64,000 nt of DNA from Scatophagus argus (Eukaryota; Chordata; Actinopteri; Scatophagidae). Shown here in pieces: positions 46,499 to 59,200 of the stretch (position 1 is the stretch's first letter; the number at the start of each line of letters is the position of its first letter). A model generated the notes under the pieces. That model saw only the letters and a list, made by a program, of their open reading frames with translations, made no database searches and had not been told where the DNA came from. The DNA is taken from the NCBI RefSeq assembly GCF_020382885.2, contig NC_058494.1, forward strand, positions 11,302,001 to 11,366,000, read 5' to 3'. Made by a program: the position numbers and the translations under genes.

Positions 46499-49400
46499 AC
46501 TCACATTGTCATTGCACCCTTTGTTGTCCTCGTATTTCGTCTCTATGTGGATGGAAAATTTGGGCAGGAATGAGCACTGTGGATTAAAAAAATAAAACCT
46601 TTAAAACTATTATAAATAACAACATATGGACTGTATGCAGTATGGAAGAGTAAAAATGGTAGTAGTGACCAGTTTGTCCAGCAGGAATTTAACTCTCGTT
46701 GACACTGGTGATAGTGCAGATGGGGTTACTGAGCTTGGATCTATGACTTAACCCCAGGTTTTGGCATACTGCTCTCAGTGGTAGCGTGTAAAATTAGGCG
46801 TTCAAAGTACTTTTAATGAATTAACTTTTTACTGACTGTCAAAGCTGTAACTTTCTGTCTCTTTCCATGTCCTTCCTCAGTGTAAATTGCAAAAAATGCA
46901 AGCTTTTATAGTACAGTATTTCACTTAACATCGTCTTGTCAAAGCTGACAGACAATTCTTTAAGGCTTTTGTGAGTCTTTTTTAAAAAAATAATCTTGGC
47001 ATGGGTGTAGCGACACTGACTCATACATGAACACAAAACACCCCCCACACATAAACAGAGGCAATATTGAGCATTTTGTCACCACATTATTTTTGTCTTT
47101 CCCCTCCTATTTCTGCACGCTAAAGTGGCGTGAGTCATGCTTTTGACATTTGTCACTCAGCATGACGGAAGACTTATAGCTCAGCCTAACAGTATGCATG
47201 TGTGTCTTGTCATACATGAGCTTATTATATCAAAGCTTTGTGCGATTTCAAGGGTTAATTACAGGTCGCAAAGGCAGTTGTGCTCGTCAGCAGAGACATG
47301 CCCAGTATGTTGCAGGGGCAAACTGAGTTATTTTGATCACTGCAGACATTTAAGATGCAGGTGTTACTAACAAACCTGATGCCTTTGTGCAAAAATTATC
47401 TAACAGTAAGATGCTGGGGCTTGCTTTAAACTTTAACAGTGACAGTTGTCTTTCAAAAACACATACACACTACACAAACATATGCTGTATGTACATTGTT
47501 CTGTTCCAGGCTGAGAGATTTAGCAATAAAATTCATTCCAACATTGCAACTCATCCACAGCTCCAGTTAACAACAAGCTAATAATTTGATTTGTTTAAGC
47601 AGCACTGATCAAGGATTGTACATTAGCAATGGTTTTGTGCAATGTTGAAGCGCTCACTTGTAATCACAAATCCAGACAATCACCAGCCGACTTTAATGTG
47701 CCTCTCAGCATTTTAGCATCTTTTAACCCATCTTTTGGTTTGCTTTTAGGAAGCACAGCTTTACTGTTCAGCTGTACTGATTTCCCACTGCTCTTGTCAA
47801 CCTCGTTGAGCCAAAGCAGACATTTGTTTTCAGCAGAAAAGCTGATTAACCCACTGTAGTTTATTTCCCAGCGCTTATTGCAAAGAGATAAAATTAGCAA
47901 CTAGCGAAATACAGTGAGACCATTAGCAGCTTAAAAAAAAGGGGGGCTTGTTTCTCATGGGTTGATGGAGACCAAAACAGAGAAAAAGGAGTTGGTGGGT
48001 CGCCAGAAAAACATCTCTAAATGAATACTTTTTTAACTCTGTGTCTGCTAGATGTGGAAATGGGCCACTGTTTTCAAGCACAATGGCCACATTAGACTAA
48101 AAAGGCAATATAATTGTTAAAATTACAATTAATGTTTGTTTTGCTGCCCCTAAGTGGCCAAAAATAAATTGACCAATTCCGTTTCAACAGTTTTCCATGC
48201 TACCATAATCAGGGTAGTGTCCATAAATATGCAATTTCACTTAGCACACTAGATTTACTTCCTGTCATTTAATTTCCATGTCAAAGTGTAAATACAATGT
48301 CCACACAAACTCCACAGCTGAATAAAGGAACAAAAAAATCTTACGCAATACAAAATGTTGCGCTGGTGCACCATAAAGTAATCATAAAGACATGCAGTGT
48401 TACTCGGGCTTGTTACATTTCCCCTCTTTTTCTGCTGTGATGTACAGTGAAATTTACATAAAGGATACTTACTGTATATTCTACAGAACATGGTGTGGGG
48501 TGACACGGTCATCAGGTCAGAGCAGCGACAGAACAAAAGAGAAACACAGTTAGTTATATAGATTCTTCAAATTTTCACAGCATTACAAGAAACAAGAAGA
48601 CTTCAATGCAGAAAAAAATTGCATGAAACACACAGACAGTCACGCAACTGATACCTCACATCTTCACCTCCTTTCTCTAATTTGCTCTAATTAAAAAGAA
48701 ATTCTTTTTTATCTGCATTCCTCAGTTTGAGACACTTCTCCCTTAGATCAGGATCATTAAAGCAGCAGAGACATCTGTTCTGGGCACTGCGGCTCTGATC
48801 GTTGCACTCCTGACTACTGGTCGCTTGTTATGTCAGTAATTTACGAAGCAAAGCTTATTCCACTGCTGCAGGCAGTGTGGATAAAACGCATTTGCTTCAT
48901 AGCAAAACTGTTAACATGTACAGTAGATACATGTCAGCCTTAACTTGTTGACATGTCAGTGACATCTTCATGCTTTGTCACGCCATGCCTTCCTGGCAGA
49001 ATGACAATGAGTGGATGAACAGTGTGTCACCCTCACATCTGAACCCAGTTATCTTTAAATGTTCAGTAGGAGTTGTTTTTTTTTTTCTAAAACTGTCATC
49101 AAGATCATCACCTTTTAGAATTTATGGTTAAACTTTATTCAACCATGTTGAGGAATCCTTATTCCTCTTTTGTCTTCAGAGGTCACTGAGTTTTCACATT
49201 TCATTTTGCTAAGAATGCTATTAAAATGTTGTGTTTCATGTGTCCTTCAAGTATGACATACAGAGAAACAGAAAATTGAGCATTGGAGCTTCCTGAATTA
49301 CACAAAATATGGCTAAAGCATTTTTCCAGTGTGTTAAAAATGCAGTTGAACAATCTTGGACCATGTGCTACAAATATGCATCATGAAAACTGATACATCT

Positions 49401-52400
49401 TTTCACATGCTACTCCAACTCCAACCTAAAACAATCCAGCAAAGTGTTTGTACTAAGTGGTGAGTGCTGAATAAACTATTTCAACAGAAAAAACAACAGA
49501 CTCACTGAAGACTATTTGAGAAGCTGACCTTTAAAAAGTGTTGTGGTTCATGTGACTGCTGTGCTTAAGTATTCCAGTCTGATTTCAGCTAGTGGTGGCT
49601 CGTTTCTACACAAAACAAGTGTTAGAGGGCTGGAGTGTTTAAGTAAGCCATTTTTGTGTAGCAGCTAAATGAATTTGACACTGTGTGTGCTGTGCTTGCA
49701 GGCCTCTATGCTTTGCTGTTGGCCATTAAAAATAAAAAGTCACATCAGATTGATTATCCTGGACACATTAATACATTAATAATATCTGTGTGCTCACCTG
49801 TTATGGTGTAAGGATAGTAGTTCCACGCTTTCTCTGTCACATAGAAGATTTTGGGAACCACTGCTCGAGCCCAGCTGGGTAATTTACTGCAGAGAGACAT
49901 TGAGTCAGACAGAGACATATGAGGAGAGAGGCTTTGAGCATGCAGCAGCGAATCAGAGCTGGGGATGAAATTGATTCTGTTATCCTGGCAAAGATCAAAA
50001 AGTTGTTCATCTGGTGAAAATCTGCTCACAATATAGAACATTCAAAGTGGGGATGGTGTGAAAAGAGTGCTTCTATAAGCTTTAATTCAGGAGATCAAAT
50101 ACAAACTCATGTTATTTTCTTCATAGTACCTAAAGACTTCAAAGAGTTTTTTTTTCAAAATGTATTTGTATTGAATGCAATTTATCCAGAAAATTTTAGC
50201 TGAAATCTCTGCTCTCCCTGTACCATCAGTCTGATCTGCTGGTCAGTCAGCAGCTCCACAGGAGTAGTTGGGAGTTAGCCTTGTTTTGTGATTAGTTTGA
50301 CAACGGCAGAATGAAAGATAATTTTAGTGCATAAAAAGATCCAAGAACTTGCTTTAAAACATTTAAACAATGTAAAGCCTTAAATGTGGACAATGTACTA
50401 AATAAAATGAAAAACATTTCTTATTTTGGCAAATATGATGATTTCCTGCTTTTCTTTGTCATGTGTAGTAAACTGAACATCTTGGGTTTTGGTTCTGACA
50501 ATCAGCAACCAATCTGAAGTCATGTGAAGGCAGCCAGCAACAAGTTAGCTTAGCTTAGCTTAGCTCAGCACAAAGACTGAAAGCAGTGAAACTCTGCCTG
50601 TGTAAACGTAAGAAAATCTGTCTACCAGCATCAGAATCAGAATCAGAATTCCTTTATTTATCCCCGAAGGGAAATTCTTTATCTCTAAAGCATCTCTAAA
50701 GCTCTCAGTTTAACATATTACAATACGTTTTCATATTGTTTAATCTGTCCAAAAAACAATGCGGTACAGCATATTGCCAATATGTAGACTCAGGGTACCG
50801 AGTGTTCATGCTTGACGCTCTTTGATCTTGAACTAAGACTATAGGCTTTCATGTAGCCTGCATCCCTACTTCCTTTGACTGACATGGAAAAGAATTTCTA
50901 AATGAGGACAAAAATGGCACCCACTGCATCGTGACGGCTGTGAATAAAAACAGACTTCGACGGTCACATTGTGCGAAGGTTGGCAGGCTTGTTCTCTCTC
51001 TCTCTCTCTCTCTCTCAACAAAAGAGACTGACACTCCTCCTACACCCCCATCTGTTGATTTCTCCCATTCCCTCCTTGTTCTTTTAAAACTCTTTGAAAG
51101 TAGCTTCTGCGGCAGGGCCCATGTTGCCAAGCATGGTGGGTGGCTGCTCTGAGTTTTCAAGCCAAAACCTGTGTTTGTATTTAGAAAAATAACATTAAAA
51201 AATTCCCTAGTTTAGCTGAACACAGCCAAGGATAGGGAACACTTGAAGCATAAAATCAACAGTTGTGTCTCTGCTCTTAATGAAGGTTATTGACAGAACA
51301 AGCATAGAATCAATGCTCAGATCAGATGGGATCAGGCCAAATACTGAAGTACAGCACAAGGCAGATTGTGAGGGCTAATGGGGTGGTTGAAGCATGACAG
51401 AACGAGTCCAGATTGACTTCCCTGCTGGTGAATCAGAGCTAAATGTTTAGTTGCTCCAGAGCCAGATGGATGGCTAGTTGAATGGGGCAGAATGATGGTT
51501 AGTTGCTAAAATCCAGATCTCTAAAACAACATTATCTAACTTCTACTTGATGTAAAGTCACCATTTAATTACTAAATTTTGTCAACCGAGAAATTACTCA
51601 TGATTTTTGCTATTTTCTCCCCCTTGTATTGTGTTCTTCATCCTTTCTTCATTCAGGAGTGTGCACCTTTAATGTACAGCGCAGATGGATGAGCACAGAT
51701 TGTAAGGGGCAGTTCTGTTTCGTGATTATCAGCATTAATGTTTAAAGTTTATGCATTCTGTCAGGGAAGCAAATGACTCTTCAATATATCATCTTTTTCA
51801 GACGGAAAAAAACGCTAAAAACTGCGACTCTCTCTCACACGCCTTGCCAAAGTAAGTGGTATTAATGCATCGCCTTGTGTTCATCCTGAGAAATTAACAT
51901 TTTATCTATTTAGATGTCAGCTACTCTTGAAAGGTCAGTGTTCTGTCTTTTCCATCTAGCTGAGACTTCGGATTCTTTCATTTGTCTGTTCGACCTCACT
52001 TTCCTGTTACAGTTCCCTCCATAAGTAAAAGAGAGTTGCCAGTTAGCTGTACAAAACTCTGGCCTGAAGAGAGTTCTTAACTGTTCACACACACACACAA
52101 AAATCCAATACTGTCCAAACAAAGCCTTGAGCAACTATATGTATTGTTTGTATGTGAAATTGTGGAAGAGAGAGAACAAATTGCATGAAACAACCTGAAT
52201 AGAAGCCCAACTAATCTCCGTTTGCTCCCTCTGCCTTCTTCCTCTCTTCTACTCTGAAGAGCAGAGCTGTGCTGACTCAACATTATTAGTTCCCCAGCAC
52301 TGCGAACGCTGACACAGGTATTTGTGTTCAAACAAATGGCCTGAAGCATCTCTACCCCCTCTTCTCTATTCTCCCTCTCTTGCCCTTTTCTGTTCTTTCA

Positions 52401-53299
52401 CTCCCACTGCCATTTTCTTTTCTCTGTTCTATTCTCCGAGGCAGTGAGATGCATTAGTATGGGTTGATATGTAACTGTAACTCAGGAAAACCTGCCGGTA
52501 AGATAAGATAAGATAATGCTTTATTAATCCCCAAATGGGTATACAAGTATACTACAATGTATTAAATGATAAAAATAGAATATACACACATTGTATACGT
52601 AAAAACTTGCATGGACTGCACATGTATTTACAACCTGATCCAATCCTGCTATAGATGTAATCTTAGCCAATTAATATGCAGATATACACTCTAATTTGTA
52701 CTCCAAGCTTTTCCAGCTTTGGTAAAAATCATGGCTAAGGATCAAATTTGAGCTCAGAGCAGACAAATCTTTGTCAAACTGTTGCACAGAAGTGAAGTTG
52801 CTATAACAACTGCTGGCCTGCATACTGTATGCCTCCTCAATGTTCCTATTGGCAGTGCAAATGCAAACTAAAAAAAAAAGCCCTTGAAGGTATTCAGTAC
52901 TTGGGTGAACTCCCCAGTGGGCGGTTCCTGTCAGAGTCCCCAGAACTGTTTGTTCAGAAAATGCCTTTTCTTTTTCTTTATAACCATGGCACCACAAGAC
53001 ACAAAACATGTTCTGTTGACTAGGGGATGCTGCCCAACAAAGTCACAAAATATAGAAATCTTCATGAACCAGCTACAAGCTTAACCGAATAAGAGCCTTC
53101 CACGCATTAATTAATCACGTTCAACCGTAGAACAGATGTGCGCCACTGACCTGTTGAGGTAGACTCGTTTCTCCGTGAACTGCCCTTGGCCGTGCTCCGG
53201 GTCTTCATAAGGTTCATTCTGGACAACCTCCACCCCTTCCCCTCGATCACTCTGTTCATGGCTGTGTTTACTGATCATGTACAGCTGCCCGATCCGGTA
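38138..53299 (-). CDS. pitpnc1: Cytoplasmic phosphatidylinositol transfer protein 1 (RDGB-beta), exons 2 to last
   Basis: Exons in transcript order: 53299-53151, 49886-49798, 48480-48473, 46576-46505, 41921-41826, 41206-41051, 40592-40529, then last exon 38496-38138 (alternative at 39083). They total 993 nt in frame with the stop. Exon 1, normally encoding about 16 residues, is off the right edge. Class II single-domain PITPs carry phosphatidylinositol and phosphatidic acid between membranes. Diagnostic blocks are YRIGQLYMISKHSHEQSD, KLPSWARAVVPKIFYVTEKA, WNYYPYTIT, CSFLPKFSIHIETKYEDNKG, YKLVTVKFEVWGLQTRVEQF and GHRQAFAWVDEW. The Thr and Lys of FTEK correspond to lipid head-group residues of PITP-alpha. 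The last exon holds ISISET and RPRKKSAP, matching the regions of mammalian PITPNC1 that bind 14-3-3 when phosphorylated. Fish may keep two co-orthologues; I cannot tell which this is. Confidence 0.95.
38872..39083 (-). CDS. pitpnc1: pitpnc1 alternative last exon, short C-terminal isoform
   Basis: The acceptor CTTCCAG precedes ATATGAC at 39083. Joined to exon 40592-40529 it gives the same Asp-Met-Thr junction as the 38496 exon, because both begin in phase 1. It encodes MTLDDVRDYEKQMHEKTNIK, then a short acidic tail (SSLDDIEIHDKAS), and runs to a stop at 38872. The start parallels MTMDEVREFERTIQEATNQK of the other last exon. The donor-like GC|GTATGT near 38936 could end it earlier, but splicing from there into the 38496 exon would break frame. 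I recall that human PITPNC1 also has long and short C-terminal isoforms, which supports a terminal-exon reading. Confidence 0.7.
41207..41825 (-). repeat. pitpnc1: pitpnc1 intron with (GT)n runs near both splice sites
   Basis: This 619-base intron has a sense-strand (GT)n run at 41811-41779 starting 14 bases after its 5' splice site, and further GT/TGTA repeats at about 41255-41225 just before its 3' splice site. An (AAT)n microsatellite lies near 41513-41536. Confidence 0.85.
41922..46504 (-). other. pitpnc1: pitpnc1 intron
   Basis: No coding exon is supported here. (GT)n lies at 44906-44935. A run of CTTCCTT-type pyrimidine repeats lies near 44545-44570. A degenerate phrase at 45714-45775 (GAGCCCGACTGATTAATGAC, then GGGATGCATGATAT) resembles worn DNA-transposon ends. 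Small plus-strand ORFs, including one of 153 codons at 41998-42459, have no family resemblance. Confidence 0.5.
46437..46494. repeat. Compound (CT)n(CA)n microsatellite beside pitpnc1 exon 46576-46505
   Basis: About 24 bases of CT repeat are followed by about 34 bases of CA repeat. In the transcript this is (UG)n then (AG)n, beginning 11 bases after the 5' splice site at 46504. Confidence 0.95.
46577..48472 (-). other. pitpnc1: pitpnc1 intron after the microexon
   Basis: I see no gene or recognisable interspersed repeat in these 1.9 kb, only AT-rich unique-looking DNA. Confidence 0.4.
48473..48480 (-). CDS. pitpnc1: pitpnc1 8-nt microexon
   Basis: The eight bases AATATACA lie between CTGTAG (acceptor) and GTAAGT (consensus donor). 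With the final G of exon 49886-49798 they give GAA TAT ACA, that is Glu-Tyr-Thr. This restores the family sequence PYTIT-EYT-CSFLPK and carries the frame exactly into exon 46576. Without it, the flanking exons (89 nt and 72 nt) join out of frame and the conserved EYT is missing. Confidence 0.88.
48481..49797 (-). other. pitpnc1: pitpnc1 intron before the microexon
   Basis: I see no gene in this stretch, and no repeat that I recognise. Confidence 0.4.
50629..50680 (-). repeat. Non-LTR retrotransposon 3' tail with (ATCAGA)n
   Basis: The plus strand reads (ATCAGA)n, then ATTCCTTTATTTATCCCC, then GAAGGGAAATTC. In the minus-strand sense this is a conserved end, GGGGATAAATAAAGGAAT, followed by (TCTGAT)n. 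It is the same class of tail as at 3655-3780, with a different simple-repeat unit. Confidence 0.65.
52499..52545 (-). repeat. Non-LTR retrotransposon 3' tail with (AGATA)n
   Basis: (TAAGA)n units run into ATGCTTTATTAATCCCC, then AAATGGG. It is the third member of the class seen near 3750 and 50650. On the minus strand it ends GGGGATTAATAAAGCAT, then (TTATC)n. Confidence 0.65.
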
Positions 53300-56200
53300 C
53301 TAGAAGGTAAAACACACAAAAAGGACAAGTTCATAAACTGCTGTCTGACAACAATCACATTAGGAAAGTATATAGAGTATAAACATTAATATGTAGAACA
53401 ACATGACTGCTACATACTGCAGTCAAAGATGTACAGGTATGATGACAGCAGAAAGGCCCACAGATCAGACTGGGAAAGCGATGACCCTATATATCACATA
53501 TTAAAGTTTCTGATGTTTGTTCAGAGTGCTTAATAATGAATATGAAAAGCACTAGAATGGCTGCTACATGGACTTTGTGGTGAGACTGTTTTCTCTGCTG
53601 TTTCCAAAGACTTAAATTTAATCTCAGTTTTGGAAGTGTAGGAGTATCAAGTATTGGGTTACTACAGTAACCACAGTGAATCGAACCTCATGAGGTGTCC
53701 TGCAACTATTAGAAGTCATCTAAATAAGTAGAATCGGGACGCATAGTACACCAATGGTCTGTTTTTTGTAGTATGACAATGAATAATACTCCTTACTGTA
53801 TGTTTATGTTTGTGATATTTAGACACATAAAGAAGATTGGGTGGTGCATCTGGATTCTATAGACTCATGAGACATTATGATCCACCAAAGCTCAGTGGTG
53901 GGGAGGATTTGGACATTGAGATAGCTGATGAGACATGGAAGGAAATAACTGGGTACTGGTATCAAGACATCAAGGGAGGTACAAATTCGATTAATAGCAT
54001 GTAAAATTATTCATAGGTGTAACATGGCAAGATTAAAATTACTGCATTCAGATATGTATTGAGTGAGTTTTTTACAAAAAGATAGGCCAATTCTTATCCT
54101 GTGTATGTATCTTTACTAGATATATATATATATATTCTATATATTGGATCCCTTAGTTTTGTTGATGTTATCTCTCTACTGAATGTCCTTGTTTAAGGAG
54201 AGGTTATCATTATTTTTGGGTTTTATTTTCCTTTGTTTTCTTTTTTTTTTTAAAAATTGATAGAAATTCTGAGCTAGTTTAACTGCACTTCTGTCTTTAT
54301 TTCTGCCCCGAGGCCAACAAAAAATGGGAAATATCTGGGTAGGTATCACCATGATTTGCCTGTCTGCTTGGGCCTGAGACAACACTCATACCTTATGTAT
54401 TGCCGTATTGCCTTAAGATGTAGTTGAGAAAATGGTAACAAAGTCAAGTCAAGTCAGGCTTCTGCAGCAATAATTCACCCTCTGTAAAAGGCCAGATTTA
54501 CTGCTGGTTTGTGGCTACGCTACTTCTGTTTCAGTGAACATGGCTCTGTGGCATTTGTACACAATGGACTGTGTTCATTTAATTAAAAACTCTGGCTATG
54601 CAACAACAGCTTTTAGTTTTTGATGCCCTGTAGCTTGCTCACTTAATTTGGGCAATAAATTGATTGAAGGCAGCCCTTCTCTCTGCTTTGATCTTAAATC
54701 TTCATATTCTAAATCCAAAGCTTCTGTTGGTGACAAAAGACTCAGAAAGGAGCAGGAAAGATATGGAAATGATTGAATGATTTCAAAGAGGGAGAGAAAA
54801 ATCTGACTTAGAGTGAGAGCCTGAGGAGCATCAAAGGAGGGCAACTTGAGGAGTTTTAATGAGAAGGAGGGGCCAGAATTAAATCAAAGACAGCAAGAAA
54901 GGGACACAACTAGAGATAATAAGTAAGAGTAAGATCATGACGAAAATTAAGGCTTAAACAGCAAGACAAAGATGGTTTGATGATGGCCAGCAATGTTTAA
55001 AATCCTTTGCGTTACAGGCTCTGAACAAGAAAGACTGCACTCTGATTCATACACTTTCTCTTCCCTCTGTGCTCCTCTCCTCCACACGTGTGCTTCACTT
55101 CCAAAAGAAATATCAGACATGAGAGTAGGGCACTGCTAATGAAGCAGGGCTAAATCAGCTGTATTCCCCTGGATTCCACACTTCCTCTTTTCCTGACCTT
55201 TATCTGCCTCGGCTGTTGGCTGAGTTGTGAAATGCTGTCATGGAAAAATGGAAGGTGCTCATCCAAAATATCTCCCAGGGGGAGTCAATGCTTGGCTGCC
55301 ATTGCAAACCTCTGAAGGATATGCATATTTTACAGGTTTACAAAAAAAAAAAAAAAAGATTTGAACATTTTAACCGTTTTAACACTTGCATGGCAATGTT
55401 TGATCCTTCATGAAAATCCAAAAAACCAAAACAGAGGAAAGGGAAGTTGGTGAAAAGAGCTTATTTCTATTAGAATTTACCACTTTAATAAAACTGAAAT
55501 AATGTCCGGCTACATTAACAAAGCAACACAACCACTCTCCCATACTTATCTCAGAGTGGATGCACAGGGACAGACAAAGTACAGACACTATTAATGCATA
55601 CAATACAGTATTAATGGTATATTTAAAATTGCACATTTGCCAGATTCACTAATGGCCTGTTGACAAAACATGGCATTTAAATATTGATCACAATATCCAC
55701 TATACAAGTATACTTCTTGTATCACATGGAGTAGTAGTCATCTTTATACATTAAAGGACTTTCAGTTGTCAATTCTGCTCTGGTCATAATGTGAAAAATA
55801 GACACCTTAAATATTCTTCAACATCCTGCAGAAAAAAGGTTAACACACTGGAATATCTTTTATTGAATTCTGATTAACTCATGTATGTTGCAGGGAATGA
55901 TACTCACATATTTGGCAGATATGGAGCAACATTAGCATTCATCTGGAGTCCCATATTCACTCTCATTTTAGCTGACTGATGTTTCTGCTGAAGGAAATTT
56001 CTTTATCTTTAGCTGCTAAATGCCCCATTATGTTCATGCAGCTAATTGCTAACTTGACCCAAGAAAACAGAGGGTTATTTGGTGCCTTTTAGAAGAGAAA
56101 ATCAACAGAAGGAGCAGAAGGTAGCTATAAAGTTTCGCAGGAGAAATGTCAGGCGATAATTCCCTGTTGGTCAATTTACCACTTTAAGCCACCAACAAGT

Positions 56201-59200
56201 AGGCACCCAACATTAGTATAAAAATGAATAACTGTAGACATCTTAACAGCCACTTCCACTCACAATTTCCTAAACCAATGTGAGCAGCAGTGGAGCAGAA
56301 GCAACAAGCCACAAAAATGTCGAGGCTGGTAAGTGCAGTGCTGTCGTGTTGCAAGATTATGAAATGCATCAGGCAAAAAGACATTTTCAGCACTCAGAGC
56401 ACAGCTAAAGGACATTTGGAGAGTGAGCAGGATCGGCCCCGGAATGAATCGCACACAATATGCCACAGTCAGTACTGCACTTGTGAAGATAATGACCAAT
56501 CTTCAATCTCTGTGTATTATCTAATGCCCCATTTAACTACACATTAGTAAACTGCATTAGTACATTTATTCAATGAGGTCTGTGTTTCAGTCATCAGACT
56601 TGTTAGTTGTTTAATACAATCTGCCAGTAATGTGTTCATTTTTGAGATCTGTCAGTTTGGTCAGTCATGATAAATTTAACAATTTCAAGAAGAACAGCAC
56701 TAAACCCCCTACAGGCTTTCAAATAAGCATGGATCCCAACATGGCAGAGCTTATGTTAGAAAAGCTTATGTAATTCAACATTTAAAATGGAAAAAGCAGC
56801 ATACATGAGCTGAAGTTATTACATTACCTCTCTCATCCCTTACAGAGTATACAGTAACAGCCAGGGTTACACATTGCGTAACGCATTCTTTTTACATTAT
56901 CTTCTGTCAACTCAGTCTCCTATCCCTGAAACAGTGATGTACACATCAGCTCCATTAATAAGAGCTTCACCTTTTCGTTGAAAATAAACAGCTCTGGGCT
57001 GTGGTGAGTGCTAACGCGCCAAGTTAAGAGCTACTGTGAATAATGCAGACGCTCTCTTCTTCACGCCACATGTGGTGTGGACTGAAAGACACTGAGACAG
57101 AAGACATGCTGAGCGGGGAATTAAAATTAGGACATGGGAGGTTTTTTTTCCCGTTCTTTGCTCATGAGCTGGGACAAAGTTGCAGAAGGACAGCAATAAA
57201 GTGTGACATCAGCCTAATCTACTGTCCTTCAGACAAGAGATGTCCTTTTCCATTCACTTGGTCATCGATGAGCTGTAGCGGTCATAGACTTCTAAAAATA
57301 TCAAGGATGCACATATATTATCTCGGCCTTTTGTGAGGGCCAATGTGATGATTTAACATGTTTGAGAACACACTGATGAATGTGCTCGACTGTGAACGGG
57401 ACACAACACACTCCCCTCCACATTAGGGAAGGTTTGCACAACAAATAAAAGCTTGTACTGACTGGCTGAATAGCCCTGTTATTTTCCCCTGCTGAAGCAA
57501 AACAGGAAATCACTTCTGAGAACGCTGAAGCGCTGAAGCACCACTCACTCTGTCTCTTGTCTGGAATCTTCACAGCGTGATTGATCATGTAGCTACATGA
57601 TGCAGCCAGCACAAAGGGGCCAGTGCTTGCCACGTCTTTATTCGATTGGGCTGATGACAAGGCACTCTGGTTTGTTGTTGCTCATTAATCAATGCCAATA
57701 AACTAGAGTGTGTTGTCATCATCAGCCCCTATAACATGGTTCTGGTCCAGGTCCTTGAAACCCAAATCTATGCACTGAGAGGGGCTGCGTTCTGACAGGT
57801 GTGAAATAATCAGAGCCATTGCTTATAAGGTCTTAGTGGGTGATGACACACACACATTTCATTCATTTTCTTCAAACAAGCATTGTGTATAAGACTGGTT
57901 TGCTGTGTCTTTGCCCCTGGTGTATTTACATTGCACAAATAGAGCTGAGGTGCACAGAGTCACTAACTGTGGCCGGTTCTGGCAGCCTGTTTTCCTGCCA
58001 GGGTCAATATTTTTAGCTGCAGTTAGAATCAAGATTCAGGACTTCATGTCAACTAAATATATTCCAGAATCCACAGACAGAAGATTCCCAAACAACGGTA
58101 AAAATTTGTAATAAACTGCTTTTTGCAACCTGATGAATATAGCCTATTCATGAGTGACATTTGGTCATCAGCACAGGGCGTTAAATTGTAATTTAGGGAT
58201 AAATGTCTCCATTTGTGAACAAGTTTAATTTTCCCAAAAATGTCATGTTGCCCTGTTGGAAATTAGCAGATAAAAACAGAAAATTTTGCTGTATTGTAGG
58301 ATTTGATAAATATTAGATTATATATACTGTGCAGAAACCCTAGTAGACCTGAAACCCGGGTAGAGGACACAAGCTTTAGGAAGACACACACACACACCAT
58401 TCCAGAGGGGTGACAGGGGGATTATAAATATATGGAAAAACAGAGCAGTTTGCATCATCTGACATCATTTTATCATCAGTTCATTTTCATCTCATTTATT
58501 TCTGCCCACCTGTAGTTTTTTGTATAATTGCATAGGCCTTGCCCCTCACCAGTGAGGAAGTGATTAACTGCAATCTCAACAAAAGCTTAAATGAAAATTC
58601 TATTCATTACCAGAAAAACAAAACAGAAAAGAAAATATAAGTGTACTACTGCCCACATTTATAAGTGCTTAAAATGTCTAGCCGTCCGACAGCCAGACGT
58701 GTTAAGGGACTGGAGAAACACAACATGAATAAACAATATCGCAGCATTAAGCTTCATCAGTCAGTATGTGGTCCATCTGGACTCCCTCAGCATTTCTGTG
58801 CAGTCCATAATGCTACAGCACCATCATCAAGACAAGTGGAGTAGGGGATGAAAACCAGAAGGAGGAGAGGAGCTGGCATCATTGTATGGGCACTAAGCTA
58901 CAGTGCTGTAACAGAAAAGGCTGATACTGGAGAGAAAAGAAGAGAAAAGCAAAACAGTGAAAGAATGTAAAGAAATGCAAAGTCAGCAGATAAAGGAGAT
59001 GATGTTAATACAACAGGGCAAAGGAAAGACACAGTAAAAAGGCAGAGGAGGAGTTACGATTAGCAGACTGCGTATCACTGTATATCACGACATTTCCAGG
59101 CCTCAGCGCACAAAGGATGGGGAGAGGGAAGTCAAATGAATGAGAGCAATAAACCAAGGCAGATGAGAATGGATGGAGATAAGCGCAGAATAATTTTCTG

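Larger units (their letters stand above)
49887..53150 (-). other. pitpnc1: pitpnc1 intron
   Basis: No coding exon is supported. It contains two short retrotransposon tails (50629-50680 and 52499-52545), a (TTAGC)n patch near 50545-50572 and a (CT)n run at about 50993-51016. Confidence 0.5.

Noticed and set aside
57301..57660. 119-codon minus ORF in pitpnc1 intron 1
   Set aside because: No similarity to the missing first exon, no splice sites in suitable phase and no known motif.
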